Assembly (NCBI GenBank): GCA_004213555.1
Contig: SHAP01000008.1
Span: forward strand, 1-64,000
Source: Phycisphaeraceae bacterium
GTDB lineage: Bacteria; Planctomycetota; Phycisphaerae; Phycisphaerales; SM1A02
Direction: 5' to 3'
Length of the DNA: 64,000 nucleotides
Below the pieces are notes generated by a model. That model was not told the DNA's origin, made no database searches, and worked only from the letters and a program-made list of their open reading frames with translations. Positions 1-10,313 of this stretch are shown here, piece by piece; the first letter of the stretch is position 1, and the number at the start of each line of letters is the position of its first letter. The translations under genes and the position numbers were made by a program.

Positions 1-1243
1 CGCACACCGAATCATCGCCCTTGTAGTCACCGCCGAGGGTAGCGCATTCGGAGGCTTCCACTTCGGAGCACGAAAGATCTGGCAAGCAGCACGCACCCAA
101 GGTTGGAGGCTGCGGACAGTTGTTGGGTTCGCAAGCAGAGCCTTCCCCTTGGTACGTCCCGCCGACATCAGCACAACCGGATTCGGTGGCCAACTCGCAT
201 GAGCCGTCTTCAAAGCAGCAGGCCCCAGGGAACACCAGCGTGCCAAGCTGAGGCCGGTAACTCTCCAGAACACAGCGCATGCGGCGGATTTGATCAGAAG
301 TGAAATCCTCGAAACACGAGCCATTCCCATAGTTCATGTAGTTTCGATCTGGATCGGCCGAGCCACAGGATTGATACGTGTTGCAATCAAATCCGTAGGA
401 ACCTTCAGCCTGAGGGTTGGTGTCACAAATGCGATCGCCCGAGGCGTTGCAAGAACCCGAATCACATCCCTCATTGAAGGTGTGGAACAGTCCCAAATAG
501 TGTCCAACCTCGTGGGTCAACACCCGACCCGACATCTGGGCCCCGCAGGAACCAAAGTAGTCTGTCCGCATGTGCACCCCGTCGTACAGTCGGTTCCCGG
601 GGATGCAGTTGCAGGGATCCACGGGCAGAAAGGCATACCCCGCCGCTGCAATGTTCAGGACGTAGATATTCATGTACTTGTTGGGATCCCAAGCCAGTGC
701 ATCCCGGTAGGCCAGAGAGTTTGTGCTGGTGGGGCTTGTCTCGTAAAACCAATCGGCGTTGGACGTGAAAGTCACACCGGTTGAAGGGTTGCCTTGCTCA
801 TCCACTTGGGGAAGGAAGAATTCAATTTGCGTGTCCAAACCGCTGGACCCAGGAGTTCCTGAAGCCGCGCGAAAGTCGTTGTTCAAAATGTCGATCGCAC
901 CCTGCACGCACGAGAGATCAACAGATCCCACCGAACCATCGGTAATCACATGAACCACACAAGGGATCACGTAGCGACCGTTGGACGGGTCGTACATGGC
1001 ATCTGGATTGGTGAAGTTGTACGAGCAGTCTGATGGAATCAGATTCTCCACTTGCGGCAGACCGACCGTTGGGCCCGATCCGCACACCCAAGGTGTGACA
1101 TCGCTGGAGGAGGATTTTGTGACCAAATCTGGCTGGTAAAAGCCCCCCTCCCATGACCAACCCGGCAAAGGTGCGGGGGCTGACGGGGAAAGCACAGGGG
1201 TGACCAATTGACCAAAAACGGACAAGGCAATGGGTAGCAGCAT
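1..1243 (-). CDS. Secreted M43 (pappalysin-like) zinc metallopeptidase with Cys-rich repeats, partial
   Basis: The frame is open from the ATG at 1243 to the left edge, so the C-terminus is missing and 414 codons are visible. The N-terminus (MLLPIALSVFGQLVTPVLS) is a plausible signal peptide. The zinc-binding motif HEVGHYLGLFH starts at His244 and a NYMNYG Met-turn follows, the usual signature of M43/cytophagalysin peptidases. After the catalytic domain come at least two Cys-rich units beginning GACCFEDGSC and GACCLPDLSC, about 45 residues apart. Such units recur in planctomycete secreted proteins and probably act as surface or spacer modules. A GGAGG Shine-Dalgarno sequence lies about 8 nt before the ATG. 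It likely degrades extracellular protein; the substrate is unknown. Confidence 0.88.
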   Translation of the reverse strand, partial: MLLPIALSVFGQLVTPVLSPSAPAPLPGWSWEGGFYQPDLVTKSSSSDVTPWVCGSGPTVGLPQVENLIPSDCSYNFTNPDAMYDPSNGRYVIPCVVHVITDGSVGSVDLSCVQGAIDILNNDFRAASGTPGSSGLDTQIEFFLPQVDEQGNPSTGVTFTSNADWFYETSPTSTNSLAYRDALAWDPNKYMNIYVLNIAAAGYAFLPVDPCNCIPGNRLYDGVHMRTDYFGSCGAQMSGRVLTHEVGHYLGLFHTFNEGCDSGSCNASGDRICDTNPQAEGSYGFDCNTYQSCGSADPDRNYMNYGNGSCFEDFTSDQIRRMRCVLESYRPQLGTLVFPGACCFEDGSCELATESGCADVGGTYQGEGSACEPNNCPQPPTLGACCLPDLSCSEVEASECATLGGDYKGDDSVC

Positions 1244-1291
1244 GGATGATCCTCCGGAGACTTACTTTACCGGACCATCTGCCACAGACAA

Positions 1292-1323
1292 CCCCAGCCC
1301 CACGAAAGTGGAATCCACTGGGG
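1292..1323. other. Nested hairpin between two minus-strand genes
   Basis: An outer CCCCAG/CTGGGG stem (1292-1297 with 1318-1323) encloses a CCAC/GTGG stem with a GAAA loop (300-303 and 308-311 of the 1000s). It lies just after the stop of the cytochrome/monooxygenase gene and before the M43 gene. No U-tract follows on either strand, so it is at best a weak terminator or an mRNA-stabilising hairpin. Confidence 0.3.
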
Positions 1324-1337
1324 ACATGCACCAGCTC

Positions 1338-2627
1338 CTATCGCTCTTGTCGCTCTTGCCGCTCCAACCCCCGCAGCGAGGCCGTATTGGCCCACCAATC
1401 CCGGTACTCGTCCCCCCGCTGCAGCACCAAATCATCGTGCGCCTCGCGCAGCAGCGTGAGGTCCGCCGCCTCTTTGGGCGCAAGCGTCAACATCAACAGC
1501 GCTTCCTCGTACGTCTCGCCATGGCCCACCACAAAACGTCGCGGTGGCACCTCGGGTTGCCGGGGATGCGACTCGGTGTTGTCGTAGGTGAAACGCACTC
1601 GGATGCGTTGGCCCGCTTCCACCGCGATGGGTTCCTTAAACGCGAAGGCACGCCGCCAGTGGGAATCCCATTCGTTGATGGACAACACCTTCCGAACTTC
1701 GTCTTTCCAATTCAGAATAGACACTTCAACCTTGCGGCAAATCCGCCACGCGCGTGGGGCAACGGACAACAGCGACACGTCCACCGGCACCATCCATTCG
1801 TCTTCCACCACCGACACCTTGTTGGGCGGCAAATCCAAACAGAGCGACCCGATCAACACGCCGGTCACCGGCTGGGCTTCAGGCGGGGACGACCACAACT
1901 TCAACGTGGGCTGCAATGGCTCGGGCTTGCCGGTCGGCACCGCGTGCAGCGCCACCACCAATTCCGCCCCCGAAGGCACAGGCCGGGCAAAGCCATTGGC
2001 CAACCGTTCGTACCCCTGGGCCGCGCCCCACACGCCAACATGACCGGCTTCGCGGAAACCAATCGCCGCGTGCCCACTCCACCCCGGCGCGGGATCACCG
2101 TCATCCCACAGCCGCAGCACCCCTTCTTCGTCCACCAAGAACCCGGCATGGTGCACCGCCGCGCGGCCGGGCCCGGGGTCCAAATGCCAAGCCCGAATAC
2201 CGGTCATGGTCTTGGGCAACGGAAAGCGAAAGCAATGCGTGCGGTCTTCCCCTTCGCGGGGAAGTGACCAGGCGGCCTCGGCCCGCAACACCACATCCGG
2301 TTCGCCCAGCGTTGCCAACGGGTCCACCGCTTCTTGAACTGGCGTCCCGTCGCTGGTGGGCTCTGCCAGTTGTAGCCAACCGAGCAGTGATTGACGCTCT
2401 GCTTCACTCAGCGCCCGCACCCCGCTGATGGTGTCGCGCTCGTGCGCCAGACGCGGGGGCATGAGGTGTTCGGCCAACACCGCCTCCACCACCCCCGATC
2501 GTCGACGCAGGTCACCCAACGTATCGAAGGCAAACGGCGCCACGCCCCCCGCGACGTGGCACGACCGGCAGGTCGTGGACACCAGCGTCGCCACCTCGGC
2601 GGCTGTGGGTGGGGGCAGGTCGATCAT
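1338..2627 (-). CDS. Cytochrome c / copper type II monooxygenase-like protein
   Basis: A 429-residue protein with an N-terminal c-type haem motif CRSCH (Cys20-His24) followed by a long beta-rich region. That region carries the HH and HxVPTGK-type features (VHHAGF, ALHAVPTGKPE) seen in proteins resembling the copper type II ascorbate-dependent monooxygenase fold. No signal peptide is visible. Its start ATG overlaps the stop of the upstream redoxin lipoprotein (ATGA at 2624-2627), so the two are translationally coupled. In other bacteria redoxin, cytochrome and monooxygenase modules occur in a single chain, so this looks like a split version. Export would be needed for haem attachment; how this happens is unclear. 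The reaction is not known. Confidence 0.68.
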   Translation of the reverse strand: MIDLPPPTAAEVATLVSTTCRSCHVAGGVAPFAFDTLGDLRRRSGVVEAVLAEHLMPPRLAHERDTISGVRALSEAERQSLLGWLQLAEPTSDGTPVQEAVDPLATLGEPDVVLRAEAAWSLPREGEDRTHCFRFPLPKTMTGIRAWHLDPGPGRAAVHHAGFLVDEEGVLRLWDDGDPAPGWSGHAAIGFREAGHVGVWGAAQGYERLANGFARPVPSGAELVVALHAVPTGKPEPLQPTLKLWSSPPEAQPVTGVLIGSLCLDLPPNKVSVVEDEWMVPVDVSLLSVAPRAWRICRKVEVSILNWKDEVRKVLSINEWDSHWRRAFAFKEPIAVEAGQRIRVRFTYDNTESHPRQPEVPPRRFVVGHGETYEEALLMLTLAPKEAADLTLLREAHDDLVLQRGDEYRDWWANTASLRGLERQERQER

Positions 2628-3196
2628 CCAGCGGTCCGATCAATGGAACACCCCACCACTCTGGTTCGGGTGAGCTTCAAGGTCCCAGCCCGCAGCGCGG
2701 CCAACGCCTCCCGCAAGTCTTGTTGACCAGCTTGCACGCGCCGCGCCCCCAATCGGGGATTGCGGTCGTCGATGCGGCCGTGGTACAGCACGGTCTTCCC
2801 GCGTGCGATCACGGCGGTGGGCACCGCCCGTGCGTCGAACCGCTTGACCCACTCGTGCTGGGCATCGTGCACCATCGTCACCGAGGCAACGTGTGCTTCG
2901 TCTTCGGGGGCATCAGAGGCCAGGTAATACTGCCCAAAGTGCGTGGCACAGTCCTTCACCAACGCGTTGGCATCGGCATAGACCACCACCGTGGGACCCA
3001 CCAGATCCAGATTCTCTTCCGCAATGCGACCAATCTCCGGGGCGTAGCGGTTGGCGATGGGGCATTCATGGGTCACGAAGATGTACAAGGTGGGGTCGGC
3101 CTCTGCCCCAGTGTCCACCAAGCTGACCGGCGAACTCGAGCAGCCCGCCATGACCAGCAGCAACAGAAGACCTCTTCCAAACCGAACCATTGACAT
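2624..3196 (-). CDS. Redoxin-family lipoprotein
   Basis: A 190-residue protein with a lipoprotein signal ending in the lipobox VMAGC (Cys19). The body is a thioredoxin-fold redoxin (AhpC/TSA-like) with the motif THECPIANRYAPEI, common in planctomycete redoxins. Only one cysteine lies in the active-site motif, so a classical CxxC disulfide mechanism is not expected. A second cysteine sits at DCATHFG. It is coupled to the cytochrome/monooxygenase gene downstream, suggesting a shared periplasmic redox job. The ATG at 3196 is chosen because TAGAAT ends 6 nt before it; an alternative ATG lies two codons later at 3190. No Shine-Dalgarno site is visible, which fits a leaderless transcript. Confidence 0.8.
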   Translation of the reverse strand: MSMVRFGRGLLLLLVMAGCSSSPVSLVDTGAEADPTLYIFVTHECPIANRYAPEIGRIAEENLDLVGPTVVVYADANALVKDCATHFGQYYLASDAPEDEAHVASVTMVHDAQHEWVKRFDARAVPTAVIARGKTVLYHGRIDDRNPRLGARRVQAGQQDLREALAALRAGTLKLTRTRVVGCSIDRTAG

Positions 3197-3202
3197 GCAT
3201 TG

Positions 3203-3208
3203 ATTCTA
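3203..3208 (-). promoter_or_regulatory. -10-like TAGAAT, predicted leaderless promoter of redoxin gene
   Basis: TAGAAT reads on the minus strand and is separated from the ATG at 3196 by 6 nt. A start point about 7 nt downstream would fall on the A of the ATG. No -35 box is clear. Confidence 0.5.
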
Positions 3209-3216
3209 AGGCGTCG

Positions 3217-3222
3217 TACCAT
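3217..3222 (+). promoter_or_regulatory. -10-like TACCAT, predicted leaderless promoter of transglutaminase gene
   Basis: TACCAT is followed by 6 nt (GCCAGC) and then the ATG at 3229. It lies back to back with the redoxin promoter in a 32-bp divergent gap. Confidence 0.48.
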
Positions 3223-3228
3223 GCCAGC

Positions 3229-5070
3229 ATGCTGAGTCTTTTGCTGACGGTCCTCGCACCCCCCACCCCCGCCGACCAAGCCTTCACGGACTTCCTCGCC
3301 GACGGCGACCACGACGCCCTGGTCAGCACACTCGATGGGGTGTTGGATGAAGCGATGGCAGCGGTGGATCCAAGCGCGCTGGTCGATCCCAAGCAAGCCA
3401 AGAAAGCCCTCAAGAGCAAAAGTATCGACGTTCTGATTGCCGCCGCGGCTGATCGACGGTTGGCCGGGATGTTGCCAGAACTGCCCGAAGCGTTGACCAA
3501 ACGCTGCGTGGAAGAACTTCGGGCGATTCCATCCCTGCACCACGCCCTGACCCCACTGGTCAAGCCCGACGAGGATGACCTGAACCGCGCGTTCAGCTTG
3601 GCCCTGGACATTGCCCAAGAAGCACCGCGTGCCTTCAAAGGTCGCAACACCCCAGCCGCGTTGATCGCCGCGATGGCGGTGGTGCACGACACGGCGTACC
3701 AAGATCGCATCAACGAGAACATCGCCGAGTCGGGAAGCTTGCGGGAGTTGGTGCCCTTCCTGCTCAGTTTGCCCGCTCGCCGGACGACCATAAATGGCTT
3801 CCTGCAAATGCCCCCCGAAGCCTTGGTCCACGCGGTGGATCTCACCATTCCCGCCAGCGAAGGCGAATGGGCCCTGACCAATTACGGCGCTCGCCGCGGT
3901 CTCACCGATCTGTACCACGAAGTTTTGTACGACTGGAACCATGTGCTTGACGGGGCGCCCAAAGAATTGACGCGGCAAGGTTTTTCCTTACGCAACGTGA
4001 TGAATTTCGGTGGCGTTTGCGCCGACCAAGCCTGGTTCACCACCACCGTGATGGAGGTCCGGGGCATTCCTGCCGCCGTGGTGGTGGGACGCGATGCCAC
4101 GGTTGGTCATGCGTGGGTGGGATGGTTTGAATTCGCCGGACGCAGCGCCCGCTTCAACACCGACACCGGACGCTACGAGTCGTACCAGAAAGTGCCCGGC
4201 CTGGTGAAAGACCCTCAAACCAGCGGCACGATTGGCGAGGGGCGGATGGGCATGCTGGCCCGATTCTCCACCCTCGACCCGAGGCAACGGCAACTGGGTC
4301 GCGCGCTCCGAACCGTGCTGACGCGGGTCGAAGCCCGCATGAACCTGACCAGTGAGGCACCCAACGCAGACAATGCGGATGCCGTCGCCCCCACCACCCC
4401 CACCGACCGGCTGAACTGGATCCAAGCCATGCTCGCGGTCGCCCCCAGCGATCCAGGGGCGTGGGACATCGTGGCGGCGGCCAGCCAAGAAGGCGCATTT
4501 GCCGATGACACGCTGAACACCTTGACCGACAAACTCCTGGCGGAGTCGAGCGATGCCCCAGACTTTGCTCTGGAAGTTCTGGAAGCCATGGTGGGTGGCC
4601 TTGCCGATGCCGAACGCGCCGGAAAGATTTTGGAACGCGTCGCCGCGCTCTTGCAAAACAACCGACCCGATCTCGCCGCCCGCGCCCTTCTTGCCGCCGG
4701 TGATGCTTTCCAAGCGGCCGGGCAACAGGATGAAGCCGGGAAACGGTACGAACGCATCGCCAACTCGTACGCGAACGATGGACCCTGGGTCCTCGATGCG
4801 GTGCGGCGGGTGCTGGACGTGCTGAACGATCAGAATCGGCTGGCCGCGCGAGGGCCCGCCTACGTGGAATCGATTTTTAACCGCGTCAAGAAGCCGGAGT
4901 TCATGTCCTCCGAATGGGCCCGGCAATCCAACTGGTACCAATTGGGCATGCTGCTGTCGGAAACTTTGGCAAGAACTGGCCGCCCTGGACAAGGCGCGGA
5001 CGTCATGCGGCGACTTGATGGCATGCTTGACCGCGTTGGCGGCGTGCTTGAACGAGAATCCAACCGCTGA
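3229..5070 (+). CDS. Transglutaminase-like domain protein with helical-repeat C-terminus
   Basis: 613 residues. The start at 3229 gives a short hydrophobic signal-like segment (MLSLLLTVLAPPTPA) and is preceded 6 nt upstream by TACCAT; the in-frame ATG at 3190 would overlap the divergent gene. The central part carries a papain-like transglutaminase core: Cys in GGVCADQAWF, His in GHAWVGW and Asp in FNTDTGRY, in the right order and spacing. The C-terminal 250 residues are alanine-rich helices resembling TPR-type repeats. It probably acts outside the cytoplasm as a peptidase or cross-linking enzyme. The substrate is unknown and no partner gene lies in the same operon. Confidence 0.78.
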   Translation: MLSLLLTVLAPPTPADQAFTDFLADGDHDALVSTLDGVLDEAMAAVDPSALVDPKQAKKALKSKSIDVLIAAAADRRLAGMLPELPEALTKRCVEELRAIPSLHHALTPLVKPDEDDLNRAFSLALDIAQEAPRAFKGRNTPAALIAAMAVVHDTAYQDRINENIAESGSLRELVPFLLSLPARRTTINGFLQMPPEALVHAVDLTIPASEGEWALTNYGARRGLTDLYHEVLYDWNHVLDGAPKELTRQGFSLRNVMNFGGVCADQAWFTTTVMEVRGIPAAVVVGRDATVGHAWVGWFEFAGRSARFNTDTGRYESYQKVPGLVKDPQTSGTIGEGRMGMLARFSTLDPRQRQLGRALRTVLTRVEARMNLTSEAPNADNADAVAPTTPTDRLNWIQAMLAVAPSDPGAWDIVAAASQEGAFADDTLNTLTDKLLAESSDAPDFALEVLEAMVGGLADAERAGKILERVAALLQNNRPDLAARALLAAGDAFQAAGQQDEAGKRYERIANSYANDGPWVLDAVRRVLDVLNDQNRLAARGPAYVESIFNRVKKPEFMSSEWARQSNWYQLGMLLSETLARTGRPGQGADVMRRLDGMLDRVGGVLERESNR

Positions 5071-5076
5071 TCCCGG

Positions 5077-5289
5077 TCAGTCCTCGTAACGGACAATGAT
5101 CAAAATATCGCTCGGAATTGTCGCGCCCATGGTCAACGACTTGCTGGAGTCACGCATGGTCTGTGGCGCGATGTTGCCGGTGACCGAGTGGACTTTGCCC
5201 ACCGATTCCAGAAAACGGTTCACCTCATCCTGACCCTCGGTCATCGCGGTTTCACTGAATCGAAATACTCGGATGCGGTCGGCAGCCAT
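5077..5289 (-). CDS. Small Cse60-like protein
   Basis: 70 residues. The pattern (IRVFRF near the N-terminus, DEVNRFLESVGKVHSVTGN in the middle, ILIIVRYED at the end) resembles small Cse60/DUF2758-like proteins that fold as a compact alpha/beta unit. A GAAAGGA ribosome-binding site lies about 8 nt before the ATG, and a TACACT -10-like box lies 27 nt upstream, in the gap after the oxidase operon. It may be transcribed alone or as the tail of that operon. Function unknown. Confidence 0.55.
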   Translation of the reverse strand: MAADRIRVFRFSETAMTEGQDEVNRFLESVGKVHSVTGNIAPQTMRDSSKSLTMGATIPSDILIIVRYED

Positions 5290-5316
5290 GGGACGGTCCT
5301 TTCAAAGTTCGGCCAA

Positions 5317-5322
5317 AGTGTA
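5317..5322 (-). promoter_or_regulatory. -10-like TACACT before the small Cse60-like gene
   Basis: TACACT on the minus strand, 27 nt before the ATG at 5289, which also has a Shine-Dalgarno site. No clear -35 box. Confidence 0.3.
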
Positions 5323-5333
5323 CCGCCGTGCCC

Positions 5334-5930
5334 TCACCGGGCAAGCAGCAGCAGCAGCCACACGAACACCCAAGCGATGTCAAGGAAGTGCCAATAGGTG
5401 GCGTGCGGCCAAAGGCCGTGTCGATCGCCCGGACGCACCACCACCAGCACCCAGCCCAGCGAGAGCAACCCGCCCAAAGCATGCAGCGCGTGCAGCCCGG
5501 TCAGCACATAAAAACCCGTAAGGGCCAGCCGTGCTTCGGGGAAGGGTTCAATGGCGTCGGCCACCTGCGGGCTCCAGTCCAACCACGCCACGGTCTGGGT
5601 GACGGCGTAGGCCAACCCCAAGGTCAACGTTGCTCCAATCCAAGCACGACCATCTTCTGTTCGATCGGTGCGCTGGGTGGCTTTCCACATGGTGACCGAG
5701 CTGATCAGGAGAAGGATGGTCGAAAAGCCCAAGATGCCCGGAGGCCCAGGCATGTCGGGTGGCCAAGATCCCTGCTCACCGAGTTGCCAACGAATCGCCA
5801 CGTGGGCAATCGCCGTCGACACAAAAATGATGGCCAGACCGGCAACAAAGAGCCACATGCCCATACGAACCGCCGCTCCGGCCGCACGATCGGATTCAAA
5901 AACAGGTCGCCCTTCCGGGAGGGTGTTCAA
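5334..5930 (-). CDS. ctaE: Cytochrome c oxidase subunit III
   Basis: 198 residues with about five membrane helices, matching the short form of haem-copper oxidase subunit III. Typical features are the MGMWLFVAG first helix, a FYVLTGLHALHALGG segment and an HFLDIAWVFVWL last helix. The only plausible start is a TTG at 5930 whose TTGA overlaps the stop of the subunit IV gene, so translation is coupled. It is the last gene of the act-cta respiratory operon. The subunit stabilises the catalytic core and supports proton uptake in the inner membrane. Confidence 0.93.
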   Translation of the reverse strand: MNTLPEGRPVFESDRAAGAAVRMGMWLFVAGLAIIFVSTAIAHVAIRWQLGEQGSWPPDMPGPPGILGFSTILLLISSVTMWKATQRTDRTEDGRAWIGATLTLGLAYAVTQTVAWLDWSPQVADAIEPFPEARLALTGFYVLTGLHALHALGGLLSLGWVLVVVRPGDRHGLWPHATYWHFLDIAWVFVWLLLLLAR

Positions 5931-6301
5931 TCGACGACCGGCAAAGATTGCGATTCAAGCGTGGTCACAACGTCGGGCGAATCGCCATCGTCTTTCAACT
6001 CAACGCTCTGGCCAGTGTCAAACATGGTGATGATGAGGAACAGCACCACAAAGAAGATGGATCCAATCAAGACCAAGGTGTTGATTGGACGGTCCCATCG
6101 CAAGTGCATGAAGAAAAGGCACACCAACGTGGCCTTCACCCCCGCCACCAGCAGAGCCACGGGCATGTCCATGGCACCAAGATCAAATTGGGCCACACCG
6201 ACGGTCACCACCGTCAGCACCATCAGGGCCAGAAAGGTCCCCAAGGTGTACTTGAAGGAGATGATGTGACCGGGACCGTGATGTTCTTCGTGTGCACTCA
6301 T
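5927..6301 (-). CDS. ctaF: Cytochrome c oxidase subunit IV (caa3-type)
   Basis: 124 residues with three predicted membrane helices and the LVCLFFMHLRWDRP signature of prokaryotic oxidase subunit IV. The N-terminus is His/Glu-rich and the C-terminal tail acidic. It sits between subunits I and III, the usual order in caa3 operons. The ATG at 6301 is preceded by GAAAGA. Confidence 0.9.
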   Translation of the reverse strand: MSAHEEHHGPGHIISFKYTLGTFLALMVLTVVTVGVAQFDLGAMDMPVALLVAGVKATLVCLFFMHLRWDRPINTLVLIGSIFFVVLFLIITMFDTGQSVELKDDGDSPDVVTTLESQSLPVVD

Positions 6302-6316
6302 GGTTGATCTTTCACT

Positions 6317-8017
<1,701 letters not shown>

Positions 8018-8046
8018 CGGATGTCCTTGGGAAAAAGTGGTCCGGA

Positions 8047-9120
8047 TCAGTTGGTGGTGGAGACAGGTTCGTCACGAAGTTCGCCGTTGGTATCAACGAC
8101 TTGATCAAGCTCTCGCACAAAGCGGACCAACGCGTCCAATTCTTTGGCGCCGAGCTGTTGCCCGAAGTTGGCGGGCATCTGGTTGAGATAGGTGGGAGCA
8201 ATTTTCTCCCACGGGGCCACAATCGACTCGAGAACGTAGTTCTCGTCGATGGTCACGTCCGTGATTTTGCCATCCACCTCGATCTTCTTTGTCTTGCCCC
8301 AGTTGGCATGCAAATCCCACATGGAAGGACCAGTCATGCGTTCCTTTGGCTTCAGACTGTGGCACGAGGCACAGCGAGAAAAGAGCCGGGCGCCAGCCCA
8401 GACCAAACGATCGCCGGAGTAGTCGTCGATCCAGCGGGCGTCTTGGGCAATCACGTCTTCGAACTCGTCGGCCGGAATGGCTTGCACGTAGAAGTTCATC
8501 TTGGAGTGACCGGTGCCGCAGTATTCGGTGCAGTAGCCTTGATAGATTCCTGCTTCGCGTGGGGTGAACCACACCGATCCGTACCGGCCTGGGACCACAT
8601 CTTGCTTGACGCGGAAGGCGGGAATGAAGAAGGAGTGCAGCACGTCGTTGGAACGCAGTGTGACTTTGGTGGGCTGCCCCACCGGAACCTTGAGCACCAA
8701 CGAATCGGAAGCACCGTTGCGGTGATCGAATTGCCACGCCCACTTTTGGGCCGTGGCGTCAACTTCATAGCAATTGGCAGGCGCGGTCTTGAAATCGGCA
8801 TAGGTGTCGATACCAACCAAGAACAAACCCGCGGACAGCAGCAATGGCACCACCGTCCAAACAGTCTCAAGCGCCACATTGTGGGTGGGCCCGTGTCCCG
8901 CGGCTTCAAAGTTGGATCGGCGGCGGTAGTCAAATGCGAACTTCACCATCACCCCAACGATCAGGATGAAGAAGAAGATGGAAAGCCACAACACAACCGA
9001 ATACACCCAGTCGTGGGTGTCGGCGTAGTCGGTGGCCGCGGGGACGAACCAGAAGTCGTTCCCATTGTCGATGGGACCGGGCTGGTCAGAGGCAAGAAGC
9101 AAAAGAGCGGTGAGGTTCAT
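8047..9120 (-). CDS. ctaC: Cytochrome c oxidase subunit II with fused cytochrome c
   Basis: 357 residues: signal/first helix, second membrane helix, a cupredoxin CuA domain, then a C-terminal cytochrome c domain. CuA ligands are visible as His162, Cys197, Glu199, Cys201, His205 and Met208 ([12 protein letters not shown]). The haem motif is CASCH at 250-254. This composition defines caa3 oxidases, in which the fused haem takes electrons directly from the partner complex, here probably ActE of alternative complex III. The start at 9120 overlaps the sco stop (ATGA). In-frame upstream extension is possible but lacks signal-sequence character. Confidence 0.95.
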   Translation of the reverse strand: MNLTALLLLASDQPGPIDNGNDFWFVPAATDYADTHDWVYSVVLWLSIFFFILIVGVMVKFAFDYRRRSNFEAAGHGPTHNVALETVWTVVPLLLSAGLFLVGIDTYADFKTAPANCYEVDATAQKWAWQFDHRNGASDSLVLKVPVGQPTKVTLRSNDVLHSFFIPAFRVKQDVVPGRYGSVWFTPREAGIYQGYCTEYCGTGHSKMNFYVQAIPADEFEDVIAQDARWIDDYSGDRLVWAGARLFSRCASCHSLKPKERMTGPSMWDLHANWGKTKKIEVDGKITDVTIDENYVLESIVAPWEKIAPTYLNQMPANFGQQLGAKELDALVRFVRELDQVVDTNGELRDEPVSTTN

Positions 9121-10010
9121 GAGGTAACCACAGGTTGGCCCCCGCCAAGGCGAGGACGGAATTGCATGCCAAGGGCGATGGCCACACAAGCCATCGTGAG
9201 AATGCCACCGCTTCGCATCAACTTCATGACCGACACCGAATATCCGGCATGGTCGGCGTTGTAAGCAAAGCAAGTGAACAACAAAAATTTGTCGAGAGAG
9301 GTTCCCACCTTGCCATCGCCGGCTTCAACAATGGCGAGCCGAAGATCTTTGGGAGGGAAGACCACGTCGTTCATGTACCGAGTGATGGTGCCGTCGGGAG
9401 AAACAAAAGCCACGCAAGCGGGATGGATGTATTCCCCGCTTGGCTCGTGGTAGGTGTACCCGAAGCCAATGGCGGCACAGAGTGCTTTGGCGTTGGTGTC
9501 GTCGCCGTCGGCTCCCGCCAGGAAGGTCCATCCGCCCTCAACGTCTGCGGATGGCAACCGGGTGAGGTATGCCGCACGCTTGGCGGCCGACATTTTGAAG
9601 TTTTCACCCGCGGCAAAAGTGAAAGACAGCAACCGGTAGTCCCGGCCTGGTTGCATTTGCACGTCATCGAGTCCGTCCACCATGCCGTTGAGGACCAATG
9701 TGCACAACTGAGGACAGCGGTAATACACCGGGGCAATCAGCACCGGCAATTTCCCGTCGATCACATCACCGAGGGTCACGGTTTGGCCACTCTCGTCAAC
9801 GAAAGACAAGTCCAGCGGAAGCTTTTCACCAAGTCGTTCTTCGATCGTGGAGAGATCCATCTCGGGAACGTTGGGACCTTCGACGTTGCCCAAGTCATCG
9901 CCTGGGCGAACGATCTGTGCTTGCGACGCATTGACCGCGCCAAGCAACAAGACAAGGACGCTTGCCGCTGTCTGGTGGGGCCACCCCAAATTCGTCAGAA
10001 GACGGGTCAC
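9117..10010 (-). CDS. sco: SCO1/SenC copper chaperone
   Basis: 297 residues from a GTG whose GTGA overlaps the stop of the preceding small gene. It has an N-terminal signal or anchor (ASVLVLLLGAVNASQA), a thioredoxin-fold SCO domain with the copper-binding CPQLC motif and a distal His in YIHPACVAFVSPDG, and an extra C-terminal membrane helix. SCO proteins deliver or reduce copper for the CuA site of subunit II, encoded directly downstream. A C-terminal helix is not typical of E. coli-like or mitochondrial SCO but is frequent in act-cta operons. Confidence 0.92.
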   Translation of the reverse strand: MTRLLTNLGWPHQTAASVLVLLLGAVNASQAQIVRPGDDLGNVEGPNVPEMDLSTIEERLGEKLPLDLSFVDESGQTVTLGDVIDGKLPVLIAPVYYRCPQLCTLVLNGMVDGLDDVQMQPGRDYRLLSFTFAAGENFKMSAAKRAAYLTRLPSADVEGGWTFLAGADGDDTNAKALCAAIGFGYTYHEPSGEYIHPACVAFVSPDGTITRYMNDVVFPPKDLRLAIVEAGDGKVGTSLDKFLLFTCFAYNADHAGYSVSVMKLMRSGGILTMACVAIALGMQFRPRLGGGQPVVTS

Positions 10011-10288
10011 TTGGCTTGGGCCTCCCGCGCGGTGGCCGCCCATTCGGTCATGGCGGTCTTGATGGGCTTGGCGCCTTCTTGCAGTGCTGCTTCTTGCTCC
10101 GCTTTGAGCTCTCCCGCAGGTGAGACATAGGCATCGAATGTGGCATCTTGCTTGGCGGAGAACCGAGCCGACGCCACCCAAATCACACCCAAGGCAAAGG
10201 CCAAGGTGACAACAGCCCCGGAAATCCCCCACATCCAGGTGCTTCCTGCTTCGGGATCTTCATGGTCAAGAGTGGTGTCGTTGTGCAT
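10007..10288 (-). CDS. Small single-helix membrane protein of the act-cta operon
   Basis: 93 residues: an acidic His-containing N-terminus, one membrane helix (MWGISGAVVTLAFALGVIWV) and a soluble alanine- and glutamate-rich helical tail. I do not recognise a family. It lies between actF and sco and overlaps sco by GTGA, so it is made with the complex. The ATG at 10288 has GAAGGA about 9 nt upstream. It could be an accessory subunit of alternative complex III (some organisms have extra small act genes) or an assembly factor for the ACIII-oxidase supercomplex. Confidence 0.72.
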   Translation of the reverse strand: MHNDTTLDHEDPEAGSTWMWGISGAVVTLAFALGVIWVASARFSAKQDATFDAYVSPAGELKAEQEAALQEGAKPIKTAMTEWAATAREAQAK

Positions 10289-10313
10289 CGATGAATCCTT
10301 CGATCTTAGGCGA

